Below are positions 1-4,893 of a stretch of 6,434 bases of DNA, piece after piece; the stretch's first letter is position 1, and each line of letters starts with the position of its first letter. The stretch covers positions 1 through 6,434 of the forward strand of contig JACCUU010000070.1 of the NCBI GenBank assembly GCA_013811645.1, read 5' to 3'. The notes beneath the pieces were generated by a model, which worked only from the letters and a program-made list of their open reading frames with translations, did no database searches and was not told where the DNA came from. The stretch comes from Actinomycetota bacterium. GTDB taxonomy: Bacteria; Actinomycetota; Thermoleophilia; Gaiellales; Gaiellaceae. Made by a program: the position numbers and the translations under genes.

Positions 1-126
1 GCGCTGCAGAACGCGGCGTCGATCGCGAAGAACATCCTCACGACCGAGGCAGTGGTCGCGGAGATGCCGGAGAAGCAGTCGGCCATGCCTGCGGGCATGC
101 CCGGCGGCGGCGGGATGGACTTCTAG
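1..126 (+). CDS. groEL: Chaperonin GroEL (60 kDa), C-terminal fragment
   Basis: This is the 3' end of groEL: 41 codons and a TAG stop in frame 1; the rest lies left of the window. The visible peptide runs from [19 protein letters not shown] to a Gly/Met-rich tail ending PGGGGMDF. Both are hallmarks of the GroEL equatorial-domain end and the flexible GGM tail that projects into the folding cavity. The protein forms the cytosolic ATP-dependent folding chamber with GroES. The gene ends in a strong hairpin terminator, so it is probably not co-transcribed with the nitrile hydratase-like operon that begins about 90 bases later. Identity is seen directly in the sequence. Which groEL paralogue it is cannot be told from this fragment. 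Confidence 0.97.
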   Translation, partial: ALQNAASIAKNILTTEAVVAEMPEKQSAMPAGMPGGGGMDF

Positions 127-153
127 GACGTCCCGCTCTCTCCCTGAGAGCAA

Positions 154-188
154 GCGAAGGGCCGGCCTCGTGCCGGCCCTTCGCGTTT
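154..188 (+). terminator. Intrinsic terminator of groEL
   Basis: A perfect 13-bp stem (GCGAAGGGCCGGC at 154-166 paired with 172-184) encloses a 5-base loop (CTCGT) and is followed by GTTT. It starts 27 bases after the groEL stop. The U-run is short, as is common in high-GC genomes, but the very stable stem and its position make termination likely. The tail abuts the promoter of the next gene. Confidence 0.85.
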
Positions 189-205
189 CCGGGAGGCGGT
201 CACGT

Positions 206-217
206 TAGGATCGCCGC
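206..217 (+). promoter_or_regulatory. -10 element of a leaderless promoter for the nitrile hydratase-like operon
   Basis: TAGGAT (206-211) matches the TANNNT -10 consensus. It sits exactly 6 bases before the GTG start at 218, so transcription would begin at or next to the start codon. No convincing Shine-Dalgarno is at normal spacing; GGAGG at 192-196 is over 20 bases away. No clear -35 is visible, because that region is the tail of the groEL terminator. The same TANNNT-N6-start layout recurs at two other genes in this window, which strengthens the call. Confidence 0.65.
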
Positions 218-505
218 GTGGAACAGGCCGTGCACGATCGCGGCGGATGGCCGACGGACGCGCCGATCGACCGGCACGAGCACGAGCTGGCCGACTGGGA
301 GCTGCTGACGGATGCAATCGTCGACGCTCTCGAGCGGAGCGGCGCGATGAACGTCGACGAGCTGCGCCGCGGCATCGAGAGCATGTCCCCGACCGAATAC
401 GAGCGCGCGTCCTACTACGAGCGCTGGCTCTACTCGGCCGAGTCGATCCTCACCGAGAAGGGCGTCCTTGCGCCGGGTGAGGTCGACCGGAGGCTCGCCG
501 GGTGA
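218..505 (+). CDS. Nitrile hydratase/thiocyanate hydrolase family, beta-subunit N-terminal half
   Basis: A 95-aa protein that corresponds only to the N-terminal helical domain of a nitrile hydratase beta subunit (full-length family members are about 210-230 aa). The beta-chain opening VHDRGGW is at residues 5-11. A DELRRGIE segment at 47-54 carries Arg50, which aligns with the family's conserved Arg (Arg56 in the Rhodococcus iron enzyme) that hydrogen-bonds the oxidised cysteine ligands. SYYERWL at 65-71 is the usual tyrosine-rich motif. The protein then stops, and the C-terminal half is a separate gene overlapping by GTGA. In thiocyanate hydrolase this piece is the beta subunit (ScnB), and toyocamycin nitrile hydratase is similarly split. 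The VHDxGG opening argues against the shorter activator/P14K-type accessory protein, which shares this fold. GTG 218 is chosen for the leaderless -10 element. Family assignment is firm; substrate is unknown. Confidence 0.88.
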   Translation: MEQAVHDRGGWPTDAPIDRHEHELADWELLTDAIVDALERSGAMNVDELRRGIESMSPTEYERASYYERWLYSAESILTEKGVLAPGEVDRRLAG

Positions 506-780
506 GCTATCGGGTTGGCCAGCAGGTGCGCGTGGCCGAGCGGTCGCATGACGGCCATCACCGCACGCCCAGCTACATCAAGGGTAAGACCGGGCGTGTC
601 GAACGGGCCCATGCGTCGTTCACGAATCCGGAGACGCGAGGGTACGGGCGCGACGGGCTCCCGGAGAAGGAGCTGTACCTCGTCGGCTTCGCGTACGACG
701 ACGTCTGGCCGGATCATCGTGGCGGCAGGGATCGGATCTACGCCGACGTCTTCGAGCACTGGCTGGAGGTGACGGCATGA
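502..780 (+). CDS. Nitrile hydratase/thiocyanate hydrolase family, beta-subunit C-terminal half (SH3-like barrel)
   Basis: A 92-aa protein matching the C-terminal SH3-like beta-barrel of the nitrile hydratase beta chain. It opens SYRVGQQVRVAER, the typical FxVGxxVRV entry of that domain. HHRTPSYIKGKTG at 19-31 follows, the loop that packs on the metal centre, and it ends DVFEHWLEV, matching family ends such as DLFEGYLE. In most relatives the loop reads RYxRG or CRG with a conserved Arg (Arg141 in the Rhodococcus enzyme); here that position is Lys27. In thiocyanate hydrolase the equivalent chain is the alpha subunit (ScnA). The gene starts at GTG 502, overlapping the previous stop as GTGA, with GGAGG at 489-493 eight bases upstream. 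It overlaps the next gene as ATGA. Translational coupling should keep the subunits stoichiometric. Confidence 0.88.
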   Translation: MSYRVGQQVRVAERSHDGHHRTPSYIKGKTGRVERAHASFTNPETRGYGRDGLPEKELYLVGFAYDDVWPDHRGGRDRIYADVFEHWLEVTA

Positions 781-1409
781 GCCATCACGACCACGACCAT
801 TCGCACGAGCCCGTGGCGGCCGACGAGCCGCCAGCCGGCGCGCGTGCGCGGGCGCTCGAGGAGCTGCTCGTCGAGAAGGGCGCGATCGACCGCGACGACG
901 TTCGTCACCGAATCGACTGGCTCGTCTCCCGTTCGCCTGCCGACGGCGCCCGGCTCGTCGCGCGGGCTTGGGTCGACCCCGCGTTCAAGGAACGCCTGCT
1001 CGTCGACGCGCGCGCAGCTGCGCTGGAAGTCGGTCTCGACCCTGGCCCGTCTCCGCTGGTCGTCGCACTCGAGAACACGGACGCGGTGCACCACGTCGTC
1101 GTCTGCACGCTCTGCTCCTGCTATCCGAAAGCGCTTCTCGGCCCGCCGCCGGACTGGTACAAGAGCCTTCCGTATCGCTCGCGCGCCGTGTCCGATCCGC
1201 GCGGCGTGCTCGGAGAGTTCGGGCTCACGCTGGACGAGGACGTCGAGGTGCGAGTAGTCGACTCGACTGCCGACATCCGCTATCTCGTGATCCCGCGCCG
1301 TCCCGGAGGCACTGAAGGCATGAGGGAGGAGGAGCTGGCAGCGCTCGTGACCCGCGACTCGATGATCGGCGTGTCTCGAGCTGGCCCGCCTCTCTTGTTC
1401 AAGAGCTGA
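777..1409 (+). CDS. Nitrile hydratase alpha / thiocyanate hydrolase gamma family subunit, cobalt type
   Basis: A 210-aa catalytic subunit. Residues 110-115 are CTLCSC, the claw motif that binds a low-spin metal through three cysteines and two backbone amides. In this family Cys113 and Cys115 are oxidised to sulfinic/sulfenic acids. Thr at the second position is typical of cobalt enzymes; iron enzymes usually have Ser. Flanking DWYKSLPYRSRAVSDPRGVL (126-145) is classic alpha-subunit sequence. Three residues after the last Cys, Lys118 sits where ordinary nitrile hydratases usually have Trp (YPWPVLG). The N-terminus is His/Asp-rich (HHDHDHSHE), perhaps for metal capture; such tails occur in relatives. 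ATG 777 follows a strong GGAGGTGA at 765-772. No activator gene lies downstream. The reaction is either nitrile to amide or hydrolysis of a related small substrate such as thiocyanate; sequence alone does not decide. Confidence 0.92.
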   Translation: MSHHDHDHSHEPVAADEPPAGARARALEELLVEKGAIDRDDVRHRIDWLVSRSPADGARLVARAWVDPAFKERLLVDARAAALEVGLDPGPSPLVVALENTDAVHHVVVCTLCSCYPKALLGPPPDWYKSLPYRSRAVSDPRGVLGEFGLTLDEDVEVRVVDSTADIRYLVIPRRPGGTEGMREEELAALVTRDSMIGVSRAGPPLLFKS

Positions 1410-1504
1410 CTGCTTCACACCCCGACGCTTCCGACTCTCGGGCTCCCATGAAGGGGTGTGCTCGAGGCGCCACCCGGATTTGCGCTAGCGGATCCCGGTC
1501 TTGC

Positions 1505-1540
1505 TCAAAAAGAAAGAGTGGCCGCTGGGACGGCCACTCT
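1505..1540 (-). terminator. Minus-strand intrinsic terminator
   Basis: AGAGTGGCCG (1515-1524) and CGGCCACTCT (1531-1540) form a perfect 10-bp stem with a 6-base loop. Read on the minus strand the stem is followed by TTCTTTTT (1514 down to 1507), a good U-tract. It would end transcripts of the sulfite-oxidase-like gene about 136 bases past its stop codon. The plus-strand flank (AAGGGG) has no U-tract, so it is directional. Confidence 0.8.
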
Positions 1541-1636
1541 AAGGGGAAGAACTAGGGAGGATGGGTTGCTCAGGTTTTCGTCGATCTGGGCCTCGCGCTC
1601 CTCCCCCTTTTGGGGGAATTTCATCGCGAACCGCCA

Positions 1637-1665
1637 GGTGACTGTCACCAGCGGTGACTGTCACC
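1637..1665. repeat. Tandem pair of 13-bp palindromes, GGTGACTGTCACC
   Basis: GGTGACTGTCACC occurs at 1637-1649 and again at 1653-1665, separated by AGC (period 16). Each copy is a perfect 6-bp inverted repeat around a central T. It lies in the convergent gap, 11 bases past the stop of the minus-strand gene. No further copy is in the window. It could be a dispersed intergenic palindromic repeat, a paired protein-binding site or RNA hairpins. Nearby, TCCCCC-TTTT-GGGGGA (1602-1617) is another small hairpin in the same block. Confidence 0.75.
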
Positions 1666-1677
1666 CGCTCTTTCTTT
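1650..1677 (+). terminator. Possible plus-strand terminator at the end of the convergent gap
   Basis: AGC at 1650-1652 plus the second palindrome and GCT at 1667-1669 form a roughly 8-9-bp stem with one bulged C (1666). It is followed by the T-rich CTTTCTTT (1670-1677). On the plus strand this has the shape of an intrinsic terminator and could stop read-through from the nitrile hydratase-like operon, which has no clear terminator nearer its end. The loop is small and the distance (about 240 bases) is long, so the call is tentative. The rest of 1410-1675 holds no gene that I can support. Confidence 0.4.
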
Positions 1678-2281
1678 AGAACCCGTAGCGCTCTTCGTCG
1701 AAGGGGTCCGCCTCGTTGTGGTACCCGTAGCGCTCCCAGAAGCCCGGCCGATCGTTGGAGGTGAGCTCGATTCCCCGCAGCCACTTCGCACTCTTCCAGA
1801 AGTACTTGCCGGGAATGATCAGGCGCAGCGGCCAGCCGTGCTCGGGTGAGAGCGGCGCTCCGTCGGCATGCGTCGCGAGCAGGGCGAGCGAATCGCGCAA
1901 TGACGCGATCGGAACGTTCGCCGTGTAGCCCTGATCGGAGTGGGCGACGACGAAGTGCGCAGACTGCTTCGGCCGGACGAGCTCCTCGAGCGCGCTCCAG
2001 TGGATGCCCTCGAAGGTCGCGTCGAAGCGGCTCCAGCGCGTGACGCAGTGGATGTCCTCGGTGATCTCGGTGCGGGGAAGCCGGTTGAGCTCGTCCCAGC
2101 TCAAGCTGATCGGATTCTCGACCTCGCCTCGCACGAAGAAGTCCCAGGCCGCCAGATCGGTGTCCGGGATGCCGCCGGCATGCAGCACCGGCCACTTGTC
2201 GGTCAGATACTGGCCAGGAGGCAGTCTCGCGGGGTCGTACCCCGCTGCGATTACCTTCCGCTCTGCGCGGCCGCGGAACAC
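1676..2281 (-). CDS. Sulfite-oxidase-like molybdopterin-dependent oxidoreductase
   Basis: A 201-aa protein of the short sulfite oxidase/YedY-like molybdopterin-domain family. It has PPGQYLTDKWPVL at 21-33, where the conserved domain begins. DIHCVTRWS (77-84) contains Cys79, the expected molybdenum thiolate ligand. HSDQGYT (114-120), then PEHGWPLRLIIPGKYFWKSAKW (146-167), follow; both are family blocks that wrap the cofactor. It ends FWERYGYHNEADPF. The fold lacks the haem and dimerisation domains of full sulfite oxidase, and I see no signal peptide, so it is probably cytosolic with an unknown physiological substrate. The frame is open upstream to 2335, but GTG 2281 is preferred: it gives the usual N-terminus and lies 6 bases after a minus-strand TACTGT -10. 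It is divergent from the YgfZ-like gene and converges on the nitrile hydratase-like operon. Confidence 0.9.
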   Translation of the reverse strand: MFRGRAERKVIAAGYDPARLPPGQYLTDKWPVLHAGGIPDTDLAAWDFFVRGEVENPISLSWDELNRLPRTEITEDIHCVTRWSRFDATFEGIHWSALEELVRPKQSAHFVVAHSDQGYTANVPIASLRDSLALLATHADGAPLSPEHGWPLRLIIPGKYFWKSAKWLRGIELTSNDRPGFWERYGYHNEADPFDEERYGF

Positions 2282-2298
2282 GTCCCTACAGTAGTCCC
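2282..2298. promoter_or_regulatory. Compact bidirectional leaderless promoter with overlapping -10 elements
   Basis: The near-palindrome CTACAGTAG (2286-2294) contains TACAGT on the plus strand (2287-2292) and TACTGT on the minus strand (2293 to 2288). Both fit TANNNT, and each is followed by exactly 6 bases and then a start codon: ATG 2299 on plus, GTG 2281 on minus. Only 17 bases separate the two coding regions. Neither start has a usable Shine-Dalgarno (the minus AGGGAC is only a weak partial match), so both transcripts would be leaderless. No good -35 is seen on either side; those regions would lie inside the opposing gene. Confidence 0.65.
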
Positions 2299-3102
2299 AT
2301 GGCTGTGACCACGGCACGCGTAGCCCGTCGTCCACGAGACTTCGTCGCCGTTCGGGGCCCCGACGCCGAGACGTTCTTGCAGGCCATGGTCTCGAACGAC
2401 ATCGAAGCGCTCGGCCCGGGTGAGGCTTGCGAAGCGCTCTTCTTGACGCCCAAAGCCCGGGTCATCGCGCCGATGATCGTTCTCCGGCGCTCGGCGGGCG
2501 ACTTCCTGCTCCTGACCGAGCCGGGGCTCGGCGAGCGGCTGCGGGCCGGCCTCACGCGCATGCGCTTCGCGGCGAAGTGCGAGGTCACGACCGAGGAGCA
2601 CAGCTCAGTGGTCGTGTTCGGAGACGGCGAGGGGATCCCGATCGCGGACTACGGCACTCCGGCAGTCGAGGTGCTCGACGCCGGCCTCGAGCCGACCGTC
2701 GGTGACGGGGAGCTGGAGCTCCTACGCATTCGCGCGGGTACGCCTCGCTTCGGCCGCGAGATCGACGATCGTGTGCTCCCGGCGGAAGCCGCGCTCGACG
2801 TGCGGGCCGTGAACTTCGAGAAGGGCTGTTACCCGGGCCAGGAGCCGATCGCGCGCCAGCACTACCGGGGCCGGATCAACCGCTCGCTTCGCGTGCTCTC
2901 TTTGGAGGGGAAGGAACTGCCTGAATACGACGCCGAGCTGACGTACAAGGGTAAGACTGTGGGCCGGGTGACGAGCGCATCTCGTGATGGCGAGGATGCG
3001 GTCGCGCTTGCCTTCGTGCGAGTCGAAGTCCCGCACGACGCCGTTCTCGACCTCGAGAGTCGCTCTGTCACGCAGCTAGACTTGCCTTCCCCGCGCCCGT
3101 AG
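2299..3102 (+). CDS. ygfZ: YgfZ/CAF17-type folate-binding protein (Fe-S cluster maintenance)
   Basis: A 267-aa member of the YgfZ/GcvT-like family. The diagnostic motif KGCYPGQEPIAR is at 175-186, with Cys177 in the K-G-C-Y-x-G-Q-E signature that separates YgfZ/CAF17 from true glycine-cleavage T proteins. The N-terminal fold begins FVAVRGPDAETFLQAMVSNDI, another family block. The protein is short for a T protein (about 360 aa), and the C-terminal barrel is compact. Family members use tetrahydrofolate in assembly or repair of 4Fe-4S enzymes in the cytosol. ATG 2299 is set by the leaderless -10 TACAGT. Its TAG stop (3100-3102) is the T8-A9-G10 of the following tRNA, so the last ten bases belong to both genes. 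It diverges from the molybdoenzyme; shared expression is possible, but a functional link is inference only. Confidence 0.92.
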   Translation: MAVTTARVARRPRDFVAVRGPDAETFLQAMVSNDIEALGPGEACEALFLTPKARVIAPMIVLRRSAGDFLLLTEPGLGERLRAGLTRMRFAAKCEVTTEEHSSVVVFGDGEGIPIADYGTPAVEVLDAGLEPTVGDGELELLRIRAGTPRFGREIDDRVLPAEAALDVRAVNFEKGCYPGQEPIARQHYRGRINRSLRVLSLEGKELPEYDAELTYKGKTVGRVTSASRDGEDAVALAFVRVEVPHDAVLDLESRSVTQLDLPSPRP

Positions 3103-3165
3103 CTCAGGGGATAGAGCGCTGCCCTGCGGAGGCAGAGGTCGCAAGTTCGAATCTTGCCGGGCGCA
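3093..3165 (+). tRNA. tRNA-Arg, anticodon GCG (3126-3128)
   Basis: A full cloverleaf can be drawn. The acceptor GCGCCCG (3093-3099) pairs with CGGGCGC (3158-3164). The D stem is GCTC/GAGC, the anticodon stem CTGCC/GGCAG, the loop CTGCGGA, the variable loop AGGTC, and the T arm GCAAG-TTCGAAT-CTTGC. Discriminator A73 is at 3165 and CCA is not encoded. Loop position 33 is T and 34-36 read GCG, so it should decode CGC/CGU as arginine. C35 and an AGGGGATA D-loop with an A at about position 20 are the usual arginine identity features. G34 is unusual, since most bacteria have ACG modified to inosine. The first ten bases overlap the end of the YgfZ gene. Its 3' side is the likely integration target of the neighbouring element. 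Confidence 0.93.
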
Positions 3166-3171
3166 CTACGG

Positions 3172-3197
3172 GAAAGCCCCGCATACACGGGGCTTTC
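3172..3197. terminator. Hairpin terminator after the tRNA
   Basis: GAAAGCCCCG (3172-3181) and CGGGGCTTTC (3188-3197) form a perfect 10-bp stem with the 6-base loop CATACA. It starts 6 bases after the tRNA. The T's are inside the stem end, giving terminator character in both directions, so it could also stop integrase transcription coming the other way. Confidence 0.75.
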
Positions 3198-3238
3198 GTC
3201 GTTCCGGGGCCGCGTTTGGCGGGCGCGATCGTGGCCAG

Positions 3239-4295
3239 CTAGTGGCCCAAACGAATCTCAGTCGCCCCTTTAGCCGCCTCCGCGGCGTTCGCTTGATACG
3301 CGTCCAGCCGCGCTCTCGCGGCTTCTGCGCTCGTCGAGAGCAGGTGGTGATACGTGGCCTCGAGCATCGTCACGCTCGTCCCCGCGAAGCGAGCCACATC
3401 GCTCGCCGGAATCCCGGCGTGCAAGGCCCAGCTGATTCCCGAGTGCCGGAGCACGTAGGGCGTGATCTCGCTCCCGAATCCGGCTGCCTCCCGAGCCCAG
3501 TTGAACTGCCGCCGGCGCCAGTTGCAGGCGTCGTAGGGCTCGCCCTGCGGCGAGGGGAAGAGCAGCCGAGTACCGAAGCCGGGGTGGAAGCTCGGAAAGC
3601 GCGTGAGCGGCTCTCAGGGGCACAGGAACGTTTCGGCGAGAGCGTGCCGTCTTCGTACCGCGGACGCGCAACTCGCCGTCTCCGACGTCGCGGCGTTCGA
3701 GCGAGAGCAGTTCGGACGGACGCAGGTAGCACCACGCTCCTACCACGATGGCCACGTCGTGCGGAGAGTGCATCTCGGCGGCCAGGCGCTCGACGTCGGC
3801 GGGCTCGAGCACGGCTCTTTCGAGCACGGGTGGCGCGGGATTCCGCCCGACGGCCTTGGCCGGATTCTTGGTCAAGTGCTCCCAGGCGACGGCCGCCTCG
3901 AGCAGCATGCGAAACGCTCGCATGACGTCGTGACGGAAGCGCGGCGGGAGTGTTGCTTCGAAGGCTGCAATCTCGCCCGTTCTGAGATCGGACAACTGCA
4001 CGTCACCGAACTCGGCGAGTGGTCGCATCATGCGCCACTGGAGCGACTTCACCGTGGCGGGCGCGCGGTCGACGTGGTAGCGGGCGAGGTAACGCTCGAA
4101 GAACTTTGCGAGCGACAACTTCTCGTCGACGAGGCCGCCACGCATGCGCGGGAGCTCGACGTCCCGGAACCACACCTTCGCCTTCGACTCCGACGAGAAG
4201 CCCGACTGGCGGCGGCGGCGGCCCGTCTCGTCGCGCCACCTGACTCCGTAGCCGGTGGACGTCGCGTAAATCGAGCCTGCCTGTTCAGCTGGCAT
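3239..4295 (-). pseudogene. Tyrosine site-specific integrase with a frameshift
   Basis: Read with one base skipped near 3611-3616 this is a 351-aa integrase. The N-terminus (7-47, SIYATSTGYGVRWRDETG) looks like an AP2-type arm-binding domain. A SAM-like core-binding domain follows at about 60-150, then the catalytic domain with Arg192 (YLRPSELLSL) and hairpin Lys215 (RGTKTARSRR). After NVPVPL the original frame loses all similarity, while the frame one base on gives FPSFHPGFGTRLLFPS, ITPYVLRHS with Arg283, and the nucleophile Tyr315 in ATYHHLL. The usual His of HxxR is Tyr280, and the GH of the third box is GT (305-306). Similar GTS variants occur in actinobacterial integrases. Uncorrected, the frame runs to 3270 with about 110 meaningless residues. 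The cause is an inactivating indel or a sequencing error. ATG 4295 has AAGGAGG nine to ten bases upstream and overlaps the previous gene by 11 bases. Confidence 0.88.
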
Positions 4296-4815
4296 CGAGG
4301 TATCCCTCCTTACGAGCCCGCTTGAGCCACCGGCTGGCCGCGCTCGGCGTTACACCGTGGGACTTCGCGATGGTCGTGATCGGTGCCGGATCACCCTCGT
4401 CGACGTGGCGGCGGTACTCGGCCGCAACCATGCGCAGGAAGTTGGGATCGAGTCTGGCCGGTTTCCAACGCTTGACGGCTACGGCGAGTCCTACGGTGCT
4501 CGCCTGCGCGTCGAGCGAAGGCGTCGCATGTGCGCGAGCGAGTTCGAGCCAGCGTGGAAAGCGCTCGACGACTTGACGCAGCGTTAGCGCGGTCAACTCG
4601 GGTAACGCGATCGCCGCCTCGTCGTCGCGGGGAACGTCGCCGAGCTCGACGCCGACGAGTTTCAACTCCTCCTCGCCTGTCTCGCTGTCTTTGAGGTACA
4701 GGAAGTGCACTCTGAGCGGGAGCGGTAGGGATTCGTCGCGGAACGTCACCGTCGTCCGGAGATCCTTCCGCCCCTCTCGCGCTGCGCTGGCGGGCCATCT
4801 CGTTCGTACTTGCAT
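4285..4815 (-). CDS. Helix-turn-helix protein of the element, upstream of and overlapping int
   Basis: A 176-aa protein I cannot assign to a named family. The C-terminal segment 145-172 (PITTIAKSHGVTPSAASRWL then KRARKEGYL) is a clear helix-turn-helix of the kind that tests a spaced site. The N-terminal 110 residues are mixed beta and charged sequence with no motif I know, including VHFLYLKDSETGEEELKLVG (37-56). ATG 4815 is chosen because GGAGG (4821-4825) lies 5 bases upstream; the longer reading begins at a TTG (4845) without such a site. It overlaps the integrase start by 11 bases, so the two are almost certainly one transcript. It may regulate the element or assist recombination; that role is inference from position. 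Confidence 0.8.
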   Translation of the reverse strand: MQVRTRWPASAAREGRKDLRTTVTFRDESLPLPLRVHFLYLKDSETGEEELKLVGVELGDVPRDDEAAIALPELTALTLRQVVERFPRWLELARAHATPSLDAQASTVGLAVAVKRWKPARLDPNFLRMVAAEYRRHVDEGDPAPITTIAKSHGVTPSAASRWLKRARKEGYLDAS

Positions 4816-4893
4816 CGCTGCCTCCGTGTTCCATTTGTGTGCCAACTCACGGAAAGCATGACATATCTCGCAAATGATGGCAAGCTGTCGAAC
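4816..4893. promoter_or_regulatory. Divergent control region between the int operon and the xis-like gene
   Basis: These 78 bases are the only non-coding DNA between two divergent HTH genes and are visibly more AT-rich than their surroundings. They must hold promoters for both directions. On the minus strand TTGCCA (4882 to 4877) followed 17 bases later by CATGCT is a weak sigma-70 candidate. CATTTG (4832-4837) and CAAATG (4871-4876), and TGCCA (4840-4844) and TGGCA (4878-4882), are short inverted pairs that might be operator half-sites. None is strong enough to name individually. Confidence 0.45.

Noticed and set aside
218..505. Nitrile hydratase activator (P14K-like) instead of a beta N-half
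   Set aside because: The VHDxGG opening, the YYERWL motif and the directly overlapping SH3-like half indicate a split beta chain.
1416..1460. CACACCCC...GGGGTGTG stem after the NHase operon
   Set aside because: An 8-bp stem with a 29-base loop and no U-tract is too weak to call a terminator.
1637..1665. CRISPR-like repeat
   Set aside because: Only two copies with a 3-base spacer; no array, leader or cas gene.
1458..1679. 73-aa plus-strand ORF in the convergent gap
   Set aside because: It runs through the minus-strand terminator and the tandem palindromes, has no SD or coding character, and its sequence is explained by the repeat block.
1539..2195. 218-aa minus-strand ORF overlapping the molybdoenzyme
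   Set aside because: Shadow frame of the sulfite-oxidase-like gene; Arg/Ala/Pro-rich with no family features.
2282..2335. Upstream ATG start for the molybdoenzyme (18 extra residues)
   Set aside because: It would overlap the YgfZ-like coding region and destroy the shared promoter; GTG 2281 fits the -10 spacing and the family N-terminus.
3218..3228. Possible att repeat of the tRNA end (GGCGGGCGCGA resembling GCCGGGCGCAC)
   Set aside because: Short, imperfect and only 60 bases from the tRNA, before int; ordinary GC-rich similarity is enough to explain it.
3242..4325. Long plus-strand ORFs opposite the integrase
   Set aside because: High-GC antisense shadows; the minus strand carries clear recombinase motifs.
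4816..4845. TTG start at 4845 for the HTH protein
   Set aside because: ATG 4815 has a strong GGAGG five bases upstream; the TTG has none.
4810..4893. N-terminal extension of the xis-like protein
   Set aside because: The extra residues match no excisionase and would fill the divergent control region.
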